From positions 1-13,449 of the forward strand of contig JASLAE010000491.1 in assembly GCA_030147305.1 (NCBI GenBank): a stretch of 13,449 nucleotides of DNA, in the 5' to 3' direction. Source of the DNA: Cesiribacter sp. Lineage in GTDB: Bacteria; Bacteroidota; Bacteroidia; Cytophagales; Cyclobacteriaceae. Shown here in pieces: positions 1-7,043 of this stretch. Within the stretch, counting starts at the first letter, position 1. Every line of letters starts with the position of its first letter. The notes beneath the pieces were generated by a model. It searched no databases, was not told the DNA's origin, and saw nothing but the letters and a program-made list of their open reading frames with translations. The translations under genes and the position numbers were made by a program.

Positions 1-125
1 CTGATCACGGGTTCACTACTAAATTCCTCAGGCAATGGAGGGGTTTGTGGAACATCCTCTTTGGAACAGGCAATGAAAGAAGAGGCGGCCAGCAAAAGAG
101 AGAATAAACCTAAAGCCATTTTCAT
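1..125 (-). CDS. Probable lipoprotein, N-terminal fragment (runs off the left edge)
   Basis: Reading leftward from an ATG at 123-125 gives 41 residues before the window ends. They form a classic lipoprotein signal: a short basic start (MKM), a hydrophobic stretch at about residues 4-17, and a lipobox ending FIAC with Cys20. The mature protein would begin CSKEDVPQ and continue into a Pro- and Glu-rich linker. After export, Lgt would lipidate Cys20; an lgt gene lies in this same window. The acidic residues after a Lys (KED directly behind Cys-Ser) resemble the lipoprotein export signals of Bacteroidota that send lipoproteins to the cell surface. An alternative start is Met3. The rest of the protein is outside the window, so its function cannot be told. 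Confidence 0.75.
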   Translation of the reverse strand, partial: MKMALGLFSLLLAASSFIACSKEDVPQTPPLPEEFSSEPVI

Positions 126-431
126 GAAATTATTAGTGCCAGAATATTATTAAGTGGCACCTCCTGATAAAAAATGTGCCCCTGCCTATGTTGCTTTACA
201 TGGCAACAACCAGATAGAAAGCTAAGGTACTAGATTTAGCGCTATTATGGATGTTCGCCCTAAATATTATTATAAGCACTAGCGGAATAGTCACTTACCT
301 ATGTAGTATAGCTGCTGCCCCCATAAAAGTTTTCTATTGCTTAGCCTTAACTTCTTGTTGCAGTAACTCAGGCCTGTAGCAAACTACAATTGCTTTTATT
401 ACCTTTCCAGCAACTAATACAGCTAAGCTTT
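126..431. other. Divergent intergenic region between the lipoprotein and transporter genes
   Basis: This 306-base stretch separates two genes transcribed outward, so it should hold both promoters. I see no convincing coding sequence. It contains two perfect 6-base inverted repeats, GTGCCA/TGGCAC (136-141 and 155-160) and TGTTGC/GCAACA (189-194 and 203-208), both nearer the lipoprotein gene. A near match to the Bacteroidota -7 box (TACCTTTC, 400-407) lies 24 bases before the transporter start, but I could not find a matching -33 element, so I do not call it a promoter. Confidence 0.6.
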
Positions 432-1736
432 ATGCTGGAGAAAAACAATCCTAAGCTGATCAATGCCTGGTGTTCTTATGACTGGGCTAATTCTGTCTAC
501 AACCTCATTGTTACTACTGCCATCTTTCCCATTTATTATAGTGCGGCAACTAAAGAGGCTTTTGGAGGGGAATTGGTAAATTTCTTTGGCATGTCCATTG
601 TTAATACGGTTCTCTATACCTATGCCATTTCCTTTTCTTTCTTTTTAATTGTGCTGTTATCGCCTGTTCTTTCGGGCATAGCAGACTATAGCGGACGAAA
701 AAAAAGGTTCATGCAATTTTTCACCTATCTGGGTTCTATGGCCTGTATTGGCCTCTATTTTTTTTATGGAAGTAACATAGAGTGGGGCATTGGCTGTGCA
801 GTGCTGGCCAGTGTAGGCTATGCAGGCTCTCTTGTATTTTATAATGGATTTCTGCCAGAAATTGCAACGGCAGACCGAATGGACAAGATCAGTGCCCGCG
901 GCTTTTCCTTCGGCTATATAGGCAGCGTTATCCTGTTGCTGCTAAACCTTTTCCTGATCCTCAAACCGGAAATGCTCGGATTTGAAAATACCGGCAACGC
1001 ATCACGCTTTGGCTTTTTACTCGTAGGCTTATGGTGGATAGGTTTTGCTCAGATAGGCTTCTATTACCTTGAGGACAGACCCACCGGCCAACGGCTTAAC
1101 CGCGAGGTCTTCAGACAAGGATTTCAGGAAATCAGGAAAGTCTTTCGCGCTCTACAACTGCAGACCAACACCTTACGATTTCTGGGAGCCTTCTTCTTTT
1201 ACAGCATGGGGGTGCAGACGGTGTTGTTGCTGGCGCCTCTTTTTGGCGAAGCAGAAGTGGGTATTACGGGCAGCGAAATGATTCTGGTTGTGCTCATCCT
1301 GCAAATTGTCGCCATTGCCGGTGCAACTTTCTTTGCCTGGCTCTCTGGTAGAAAAGGGAATAAAATCGCCATCAGCACCACCCTCATCATCTGGACTGGC
1401 ATCTGCCTGCTGGCTTTTTTCCTGAAGGACAAGATGTCCTTCTATGTTTTAGCAGCTTTACTTGGTTTCGTTATGGGCGGCATCCAGGCTGTATCACGCT
1501 CCACTTATTCAAAATTGATTCCGGAAGAGACCAAAGACACGGCCTCTTACTTCAGCTTCTATGATATCACTGAGAAGATCGCAATTGTGCTGGGTACTTT
1601 CTCTTATGGATTGATTTTGCAACTAACCGGCAGCATGCGCAATAGCATGCTATTCATGGGCCTGATCTTTCTGATTGGCTTTGCCATCTTACAAACAGCA
1701 AGGCTAAAAAAACAAAAGCAAGCCACTGCTGCCTGA
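432..1736 (+). CDS. MFS transporter, UMF1 / Atg22-like family
   Basis: This 434-residue integral inner-membrane protein has about 12 hydrophobic segments. Family marks are YDWANSVYN (16-24), an MFS motif-A-like loop GIADYSGRKK (82-91) after transmembrane segment 2, FYNGFLPEI (136-144), and GGIQAVSRSTYSKLIPEE (349-366). These fit the UMF1 group, the bacterial relatives of the yeast vacuolar Atg22 effluxer; substrates of the bacterial members are mostly unknown. The open frame extends to a Met at 390, but I chose ATG 432 because family members begin with a short polar stretch directly before the INAWCSYDWAN block. The extra 14 residues would be atypical. The C-terminus is a short Lys-rich cytosolic tail. 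The gene is followed after 121 bases by the acyltransferase gene, with no obvious functional link. Confidence 0.88.
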   Translation: MLEKNNPKLINAWCSYDWANSVYNLIVTTAIFPIYYSAATKEAFGGELVNFFGMSIVNTVLYTYAISFSFFLIVLLSPVLSGIADYSGRKKRFMQFFTYLGSMACIGLYFFYGSNIEWGIGCAVLASVGYAGSLVFYNGFLPEIATADRMDKISARGFSFGYIGSVILLLLNLFLILKPEMLGFENTGNASRFGFLLVGLWWIGFAQIGFYYLEDRPTGQRLNREVFRQGFQEIRKVFRALQLQTNTLRFLGAFFFYSMGVQTVLLLAPLFGEAEVGITGSEMILVVLILQIVAIAGATFFAWLSGRKGNKIAISTTLIIWTGICLLAFFLKDKMSFYVLAALLGFVMGGIQAVSRSTYSKLIPEETKDTASYFSFYDITEKIAIVLGTFSYGLILQLTGSMRNSMLFMGLIFLIGFAILQTARLKKQKQATAA

Positions 1737-1857
1737 TCCTGTACCCCTTGAACGGGGGTCACTTCTCTAATTAAAACAATTTAGCAACTCTGAGTCAGGG
1801 TTTTATCCAATCTCTTTTGCTTTAAAATTTAATCCTGCACTTGTTTTAGAATTACCT

Positions 1858-3237
1858 ATGCTGCTGTATCGAATACTCAGGTTATTGTTGCGGATATCAA
1901 TATTTATCTTTTTTAAGAGCATTCGGGTACTGGGACAGGAGCGGCTGCCCATGCAAGGGCCGCTAATTGTAGCTGTTAATCATCCCAATACTTTGATGGA
2001 TCCTATGGCGGTTGCCCTATTGCTTAAGCAGCGTACAGGGTTTTTGGCAAATGCCGGTATTTTTGCGAATGGATTTTTAAAATGGATGTTTAATCTACTG
2101 CACCTGATCCCCGTTTACAGGCAGCAGGACGTAAAGGCAGGCCAATGGGCAGACAATGCGTCATCTTTTCGAAAATGTTATGATTATTTACTAAAGCGTG
2201 GCACTCTGATGATCTTTCCGGAGGGCAGCAGTGTGAATGAAATGAAACTGCGCAAACTAAAGACCGGTACTGCCCGGATAGCGCTCGAAACGGCTGCGCT
2301 CGCAAATTTTTCTTCTGGCTTACTAATTTCTCCAGTTTCCCTTACTTACTCAGATGCAAACCGGTTCAGAAGCCGATTATTCATAAGCATTGACGTACCC
2401 ATCGCCATAGATACGTATGCAACTGCATACAAAACTGATCCGGTAGCTGCCGTGCAGGCGCTTACGGAAGTGCTACGAAATGCACTGCAAAAGAATATGG
2501 TGAACACTGCAGACAAAGCAGAGGAACTGTTACTGATGCGGATAAGGAAACTATACCGCGACCATATCAGGGACCGTAGTTTGCAGGCACTTACTAAAAT
2601 TGAAGAATTTCAACTATTGCAGCAAATTGCAAACGCTCTGGCGTATTATCATGCCCATCGTCAGCAGGATTATAACCGAATCCAACAGAAGGTGTCGCTG
2701 TATTTTGATCGGCTTGAAAAAGCAAGACTAAAGGAAGGGTTCTTCAGCGAACAATTTAGCAGTATAAGGCAAATATTCCTTTTGATGGGCAATCTGGTAT
2801 TCCTGTTTTTGCTTTTTCCTGTTTACATCCTGGGTCTGCTTACCAATTATATTCCCTATAGGCTACCTGCTGGTATTGCCAAAGCACTGGGGACAGATAT
2901 TGAATACAGAGCAGGAATAATGATGATTAGTGGGTTGCTGCTGTTTCCACTATACTATGCCTTGGTCATTTTTACATTTGTTAACCTGTTCAATACAGGA
3001 TGGATTAACTCCATTATATTTATTGCAAGTCTTCCAGTGCTGGGTTTTTTTGTGCTGCAATATTGGCGGGTTGTAGAAATAACAAGTGGTCTGTTGAGAT
3101 TCATGAAATTCCGGAAATCAAATACGCAACAATATAGTCAGCTTCTGCAGATGCGGCTTTACATACAGCAGGAGCTGGATATGGCTGCTAAGGTGATGGA
3201 GCAACAGCTGTGGACAGAGGATGCTGCCAGGCAGTAG
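1858..3237 (+). CDS. PlsC-superfamily glycerophosphate acyltransferase with a membrane C-terminus
   Basis: Residues 1-20 form a hydrophobic anchor. Residues 30-180 form the acyltransferase domain: block I NHPNTLMDP (41-49, catalytic His42 and Asp48), block II around IPVYR (84-88), block III IFPEGSS (119-125) and block IV ISPVSLTY (157-164). Such enzymes move a fatty acyl chain to glycerol-3-phosphate or lysophosphatidate in membrane lipid synthesis. Spacing in block I is H-x5-D rather than the usual H-x4-D, as in the Sct1/Gpt2-like branch. At 459 residues it is about twice the length of a typical PlsC. The extra part holds a helical region (about 215-300) and three transmembrane segments (about 307-330, 353-378 and 383-402), ending in a polar tail. 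The exact acceptor is unknown, so no plsC symbol is given. The ATG at 1858 opens directly into the anchor. Confidence 0.85.
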   Translation: MLLYRILRLLLRISIFIFFKSIRVLGQERLPMQGPLIVAVNHPNTLMDPMAVALLLKQRTGFLANAGIFANGFLKWMFNLLHLIPVYRQQDVKAGQWADNASSFRKCYDYLLKRGTLMIFPEGSSVNEMKLRKLKTGTARIALETAALANFSSGLLISPVSLTYSDANRFRSRLFISIDVPIAIDTYATAYKTDPVAAVQALTEVLRNALQKNMVNTADKAEELLLMRIRKLYRDHIRDRSLQALTKIEEFQLLQQIANALAYYHAHRQQDYNRIQQKVSLYFDRLEKARLKEGFFSEQFSSIRQIFLLMGNLVFLFLLFPVYILGLLTNYIPYRLPAGIAKALGTDIEYRAGIMMISGLLLFPLYYALVIFTFVNLFNTGWINSIIFIASLPVLGFFVLQYWRVVEITSGLLRFMKFRKSNTQQYSQLLQMRLYIQQELDMAAKVMEQQLWTEDAARQ

Positions 3238-3298
3238 CGCTCTGGGGCTCATGTTGCTATTTATGCGGGAACCTGTCACAAATAAAGATTCTAATCCT

Positions 3299-3306
3299 TA
3301 CTTTTG
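3299..3306 (+). promoter_or_regulatory. Candidate Bacteroidota -7 box for the nuclease gene
   Basis: TACTTTTG matches the TAnnTTTG -7 consensus of Bacteroidota housekeeping promoters. It lies 30 bases before the nuclease ATG, implying a leader of about 25 bases. No clear TTG was found at the -33 spacing, so this rests on one element and its position. Confidence 0.4.
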
Positions 3307-3336
3307 AGTTCTAACTAAGCATTGATTTACACTTAC

Positions 3337-4104
3337 ATGAAAAAGTTACTCGCTATTTGTTTGCTGTTACCACTCTTTGCAGTCCAGGCTTATGGCTGGG
3401 GGCAAAATGGACATAGGGTAGTTGGTTTAATAGCACAACAGCACCTAAGCCGCAAAGCCGAAAAGCGGGTCATGGAATTATTAGAATGCAATTCACTGGC
3501 AGAAGCTTCGGTATGGATGGATGACATAAGGTCTGATGACCGTTACGACCATACCCACGACTGGCATTGGGTTACCATACCGGAGGGTATGACCTATGAA
3601 CAGTCGCCTAAAAACCCAAATGGTGACCTGCTGATGAAAATCAATGAATTGCTGGAAGCGCTTAAAAAAGGTAATTTGTCGGCTGAAGTGCAGCAGGAAT
3701 ATATCAAATACCTGGTTCACCTGGTAGGGGACCTGCATCAACCCCTGCATGTGAGCCAAAAAGATGATCAGGGTGGAAATAAAGTAAAGGTGAAATGGTT
3801 TGGAGATAACTCCAACCTGCACCGGGTATGGGACAGCGAAATGATTGATAGCAAAGATTTAAGTTTTACGGAACTTGCCAAATTCCTGGGTAAGCCGGAC
3901 AAGGCTCAGGTAAAAGCCTGGCAGGCCACCACTGTATTAGACTGGGCAAAAGAATCACAAAATCTGCTGCCACAGGTATATTCAGTACCTGATTATGAGC
4001 GAATGGGTTACCAGTATATGTACATTAACTACGGTACTGTAGAACAGCGCCTGCTGCAGGCGGGTGTACGCCTGGCAGGGCTTTTAAATGAGATTTACGG
4101 TTAG
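3337..4104 (+). CDS. Secreted S1/P1-type zinc nuclease
   Basis: This is a 255-residue precursor. A signal peptide (basic MKK, hydrophobic core 4-17, cleavage after AYG20) leaves Trp21 as the mature N-terminus, exactly as in P1 nuclease, whose N-terminal Trp binds zinc through its amine and carbonyl. By alignment in my head to P1, all nine ligands of the three-zinc site are present: Trp21, His26, Asp62, His77, His128, Asp132, His138 (in VHLVGDLHQPLH, 127-138), His162 and Asp166 (in LHRVWD). The enzyme is expected to hydrolyse single-stranded DNA or RNA and 3'-nucleotides outside the cytoplasm, giving nucleosides and phosphate. The frame opens earlier at TTG 3322, but ATG 3337 gives a clean signal peptide. 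The gene ends just before a strong terminator. Confidence 0.93.
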   Translation: MKKLLAICLLLPLFAVQAYGWGQNGHRVVGLIAQQHLSRKAEKRVMELLECNSLAEASVWMDDIRSDDRYDHTHDWHWVTIPEGMTYEQSPKNPNGDLLMKINELLEALKKGNLSAEVQQEYIKYLVHLVGDLHQPLHVSQKDDQGGNKVKVKWFGDNSNLHRVWDSEMIDSKDLSFTELAKFLGKPDKAQVKAWQATTVLDWAKESQNLLPQVYSVPDYERMGYQYMYINYGTVEQRLLQAGVRLAGLLNEIYG

Positions 4105-4123
4105 TTAGTATCTATAACCTACC

Positions 4124-4150
4124 AATAAAGGCGCCCTCAGCGCCTTTATT
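4124..4150. terminator. Shared hairpin terminator between convergent genes
   Basis: An 11-base perfect stem (AATAAAGGCGC, 4124-4134, with GCGCCTTTATT, 4140-4150) encloses the 5-base loop CCTCA. On the plus strand it lies 19 bases after the nuclease stop and is followed by TGTTTT. On the minus strand it coincides with the end of the SGNH gene: that gene's TAA stop (4146-4148) is inside the stem. The A/T-rich stem ends suggest it works in both directions, better on the plus strand. Confidence 0.85.
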
Positions 4151-4958
4151 TGTTTTCTGCTCTTCTTGAAAGATTCGACTTGTGCCGTGACTCTTTTGCA
4201 GGCAGGTAGGGTAAAATCTCTTCTGCGATAGCCTTTGCCCATAATGCATACCCAGCTGCAGAAGGATGAATGCCATCTGTGCAAAGCAGGTGTTTCCTGT
4301 TTTCAAAAAGGGCTTTGCTGTAAAAGAGCTTGTTACTAGGATCGGCAAGATGCTTGCTGGCCTTGCTTAAGAGTTTATTGCACTGACCCAACACCCAGCG
4401 CGTGGGTTCTGGCAGGGCAGGGAAACTGCCCACAGGTGGGAGGCTGGCCAGATAGATCAGCACGCCAGGTTGTGCCTCCTTCAGCTGTTGGAAAATAGAT
4501 TTTAATTTCCTAACCCATTTATAAGGAGAGGTGAGGGAAAAGCTGTCATTTGCGCCCAACAATAACACAGCTGCATCATACTGATGCAAATCTTCCAGAG
4601 CCGGCAACACATTATCAAGCAGGTAGTCCGCAGTAACACCGCTCTTTCCCACTGCCTTCCATTGTACCCGGCAACTGGTGCCCTCTGCCAAAAGCCTTGC
4701 CAGTTCTACACTTAAGGATTCCTCGAATGTCTCAACTCCTATTCCTTCAACAGTAGATTCCCCCAGCACGAGCAAGTGCAAAGTTTGATTTCCAGAGCCA
4801 AGGCATCCAGAGGTCTCGCCGGTAGGGGGTATAACCGGATGCTTTTCAAAATATTGAAGAATTTTTTTCCCCTGCACGTACATCAGGGGCAACAAAGGAC
4901 TTACTAACAAACCGCCAAGAACATAACAGAGCTGAAGTTTATTGATCTCTCGCTGCAT
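4146..4958 (-). CDS. SGNH/GDSL-type hydrolase with an N-terminal membrane anchor
   Basis: This 270-residue protein starts with a hydrophobic segment (about 10-28), which could be a signal anchor or uncleaved signal, and then has an SGNH fold. Block I is LGEST (65-69, nucleophile Ser68), block II is the Gly of AVGKSG (102-107), block III is LLGAND (133-138, oxyanion Asn137), and block V is DGIHPSAAGY (228-237, Asp228 and His231). All four name-giving residues are present, so it should be an active esterase, lipase or deacetylase. The substrate cannot be predicted. Residues after about 252 form a basic, probably disordered tail. The gene is separated from the upstream creatininase-family gene by 192 bases, so it is probably its own unit, and its stop lies inside the shared terminator. 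Confidence 0.87.
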   Translation of the reverse strand: MQREINKLQLCYVLGGLLVSPLLPLMYVQGKKILQYFEKHPVIPPTGETSGCLGSGNQTLHLLVLGESTVEGIGVETFEESLSVELARLLAEGTSCRVQWKAVGKSGVTADYLLDNVLPALEDLHQYDAAVLLLGANDSFSLTSPYKWVRKLKSIFQQLKEAQPGVLIYLASLPPVGSFPALPEPTRWVLGQCNKLLSKASKHLADPSNKLFYSKALFENRKHLLCTDGIHPSAAGYALWAKAIAEEILPYLPAKESRHKSNLSRRAENK

Positions 4959-5150
4959 AAGCAGTTTTGTAAAGCAGGTATTAAATTAAAAATAAAGATC
5001 TTGACAGGCTTTGTATGCTCTTACGAAAAAACAAATGTGGGGATTGAAGGCAGCGCGTTAAAATAGTTTGGTATTTACTCAGCAACAAAACAATCAATTG
5101 CTGCAGACTGCTTCATCATCCCTTATTCATACAATTGATGCGGATGTCAA

Positions 5151-5912
5151 TCAGCCATACCTTTCATTAATCTCTACCTCACTCAATTCAGTCATCAGCT
5201 CAGCCATTTTTTGGGTTACCGCTTTGAAATATTTCGCCCCTTTTTCCTTGGTGGCTGCTTTTGGGTTACCCACCCCCGTGTCTTCCGTAACCATAGACCA
5301 TTTGCGTTCAGACCAAGCCCAACCTTCACGAATAGCTTTGATTTTAGACTTGCGCTCTTTGCCATCTCCGGCATCTTCCAGCGGCAATACCAGATCTGGC
5401 ATCAGGTAAAGGAGTAAAGAGGTTTCCATTTCATCAGCATGATCTCCCTGAGCATCAAAGAATTCTTTTTTATTAACTGATTGAAACCAGTTACAGCTCA
5501 CCAGCAACATTTCTGGAAATTTTAAGCCTAATTCTCTTAAATGTGTCTTAAAGTCATTACCACCATGGCTGTTCAAAATCAGGAGCTTACGGATTCCCTG
5601 CCGATTCAATACTTCAATTAAATCACGTAAAATAGCCAGCTGTGTACTTGGATTTATATTCAGGTCGAGCTTAATATCGGGCTGTCCTGTGTTAACACCA
5701 AAGGGCATCGTAGGGAACACAATAACTTTGGCGCCATCTTCCCAGGCAATCCGGGCTGCCTCTGCTGCAATTGCATCTGCTTCTATAATGTCTGTTGCAT
5801 AGGGCAGGTGGAAATTATGTGCCTCTGTAGCACCCCACGGCAATACTGCGAGTTCAATCTTTTGATCCCGAACGATTTTCCAGTTGGTTTCGGCAAGTAA
5901 ATAAGGTCTCAT
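5151..5912 (-). CDS. Creatininase-family metal-dependent amidohydrolase
   Basis: This 253-residue cytosolic protein covers the whole creatininase fold. The metal motif near the N-terminus, GATEAHNFHLPYATD (27-41), carries Glu30, His32 and Asp41 with the same spacing as Glu34, His36 and Asp45 of Pseudomonas creatininase. His116 in NSHGGN falls where His120 is expected. HADEMETS (158-165) supplies the conserved Glu patch. The second-metal Glu of creatininase, two residues after that His, is Gly118 here, as in the wider NxHGGN branch that includes formamide hydrolases such as ArfB. It is therefore a member of the family, but creatinine is probably not its substrate. No neighbouring gene suggests a pathway: the next gene upstream is 174 bases away and encodes a beta-lactamase. 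Confidence 0.87.
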   Translation of the reverse strand: MRPYLLAETNWKIVRDQKIELAVLPWGATEAHNFHLPYATDIIEADAIAAEAARIAWEDGAKVIVFPTMPFGVNTGQPDIKLDLNINPSTQLAILRDLIEVLNRQGIRKLLILNSHGGNDFKTHLRELGLKFPEMLLVSCNWFQSVNKKEFFDAQGDHADEMETSLLLYLMPDLVLPLEDAGDGKERKSKIKAIREGWAWSERKWSMVTEDTGVGNPKAATKEKGAKYFKAVTQKMAELMTELSEVEINERYG

Positions 5913-6086
5913 AAGCAGCAGGTGCGGTAGCGCTGATCAAGCATAGCCATTCCAATGCAATAAAGAGAAAACAATCTTCAATGGTTTAAAAATATTGATG
6001 ACAAAATTCATGGCGGCAGCTTCAGATCAAATTGCTTTAGCTGCAGCAAGGAATTTTACACAAACCTTACGCTGATGCAGTACCAA

Positions 6087-6902
6087 CTATAAGATATTTA
6101 ATGATTTGAAAATATTGCCGGCAATCTTCATGCGTGCGTCGAAAAAGTTGTTGTTTTTTTCTTCTGATTCTTTTTCAATGTTCAAGGCAAAATAATAGAT
6201 ATTATTGTTTGCCTCAACATAGCCAACATACCAGCCTATATCCTTACCATCCTGCATCGTAAGACCAGTTTTGGCATAGATCTGATAATTTTCTCCAGCT
6301 TCCCGCAGCATAATTTGTTTTAGCACTGCCAGATGCTGAATACTGAAGGGAAGAGATTGATCATGTAACCGGCGCAAAAAAAGAACCTGCTCTTTTGGGG
6401 TGATACGTGAATCTCCTGTAAGCCAAAAATTATCAAGTGTTTGCTGTTGTATGTCCATGCTGCCATAGCCTACCTGCTGCATATAATACTGCATACGCGT
6501 TAGCCCGACTTTTCGCGCCATCGCCCGATAACAGGGTACACATGAAACCGCAAATGCGCGGTTAAGTGAAAGATCCTGATTCCATTGTTCATTCCAGTTT
6601 TTAGTGCCATCCCAGGTAAATACCGAACTGCTGTCTTCCAGGATACCGGTATCCAGGCCAATGAGGGTATTTAGAATCTTAAAAGTGGAGGCAGGTAAAA
6701 AACCCTGCTGATTTCGTGCTTCATTATAGGAATGCCAGGTCTGTTCATTACTATTGTATATCAGGAAAGAGCCTTCAACATCCCATTCGTCAAAATAGGC
6801 TTTTAGGTCAAGTGAATGTGGTAGGTTTTCCTGTTGGGCATTGAGCATAAAAGGCAAGAGCATCAATACCAGCAGAAGACTATGATTTAAGACTTTTTTC
6901 AT
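6087..6902 (-). CDS. Class D (OXA-type) beta-lactamase
   Basis: This is a 271-residue precursor with a signal peptide (MKK, hydrophobic 9-20, probable cleavage after NAQ23), placing it in the periplasm. The serine beta-lactamase motifs are in order: STFK (72-75, nucleophile Ser72 and the Lys75 expected to be carboxylated), SCV (120-122, the SxV motif), YGS (146-148, usually YGN), Trp160 in NFWL, and KTG (211-213). Arg257 near the C-terminus is a candidate for binding the beta-lactam carboxylate. These support ring-opening hydrolysis of penicillins; the spectrum cannot be read from sequence. The frame opens 13 residues earlier at 6941, but ATG 6902 gives a normal signal peptide. No mobile element is near, so it looks like a resident chromosomal gene. 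A penicillin-sensing BlaR-like domain is less likely because no fused sensor parts are present. Confidence 0.9.
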   Translation of the reverse strand: MKKVLNHSLLLVLMLLPFMLNAQQENLPHSLDLKAYFDEWDVEGSFLIYNSNEQTWHSYNEARNQQGFLPASTFKILNTLIGLDTGILEDSSSVFTWDGTKNWNEQWNQDLSLNRAFAVSCVPCYRAMARKVGLTRMQYYMQQVGYGSMDIQQQTLDNFWLTGDSRITPKEQVLFLRRLHDQSLPFSIQHLAVLKQIMLREAGENYQIYAKTGLTMQDGKDIGWYVGYVEANNNIYYFALNIEKESEEKNNNFFDARMKIAGNIFKSLNIL

Positions 6903-6984
6903 GAGGATGATAACATACAGGAAAGCCCTAAAATATAGCATTTTCTCAAATTGGTTTGTAGAATACTGGCCATTTTAGAAATAA

Positions 6985-7011
6985 AAAAGGATGCAGTCTG
7001 TGCATCCTTTT
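6985..7011 (-). terminator. Intrinsic terminator of the omp85-S46 peptidase unit
   Basis: An 11-base perfect stem (AAAAGGATGCA, 6985-6995, with TGCATCCTTTT, 7001-7011) and a 5-base loop lie 32 bases beyond the peptidase stop. On the minus strand the stem runs out into a T run (CCTTTTTTAT), as expected for a rho-independent terminator. This separates the peptidase unit from the beta-lactamase gene. Confidence 0.85.
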
Positions 7012-7043
7012 ACTTTTTTCCAGGCAATAAAAAGAATTATTGA

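Noticed and set aside
1743..1759. ACCCC/GGGGT hairpin after the transporter gene
   Set aside because: The stem is only 5 bases with a 7-base loop and no T run follows, so it is too weak to call a terminator.
3493..3822. Minus-strand open frame of 109 codons inside the nuclease gene
   Set aside because: The nuclease on the plus strand retains every zinc ligand over the same bases, and the antisense product resembles no family.
4959..5150. Possible small gene or RNA between the creatininase and SGNH genes
   Set aside because: No coding frame with sensible composition and no strong hairpin was seen; it is best treated as a plain promoter-containing spacer.
5068..5409. Plus-strand open frame of 113 codons overlapping the creatininase-family gene
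   Set aside because: It is antisense to a gene with complete family motifs, has a non-ATG start, and its product is a low-complexity Ser-rich sequence with no recognisable domain.
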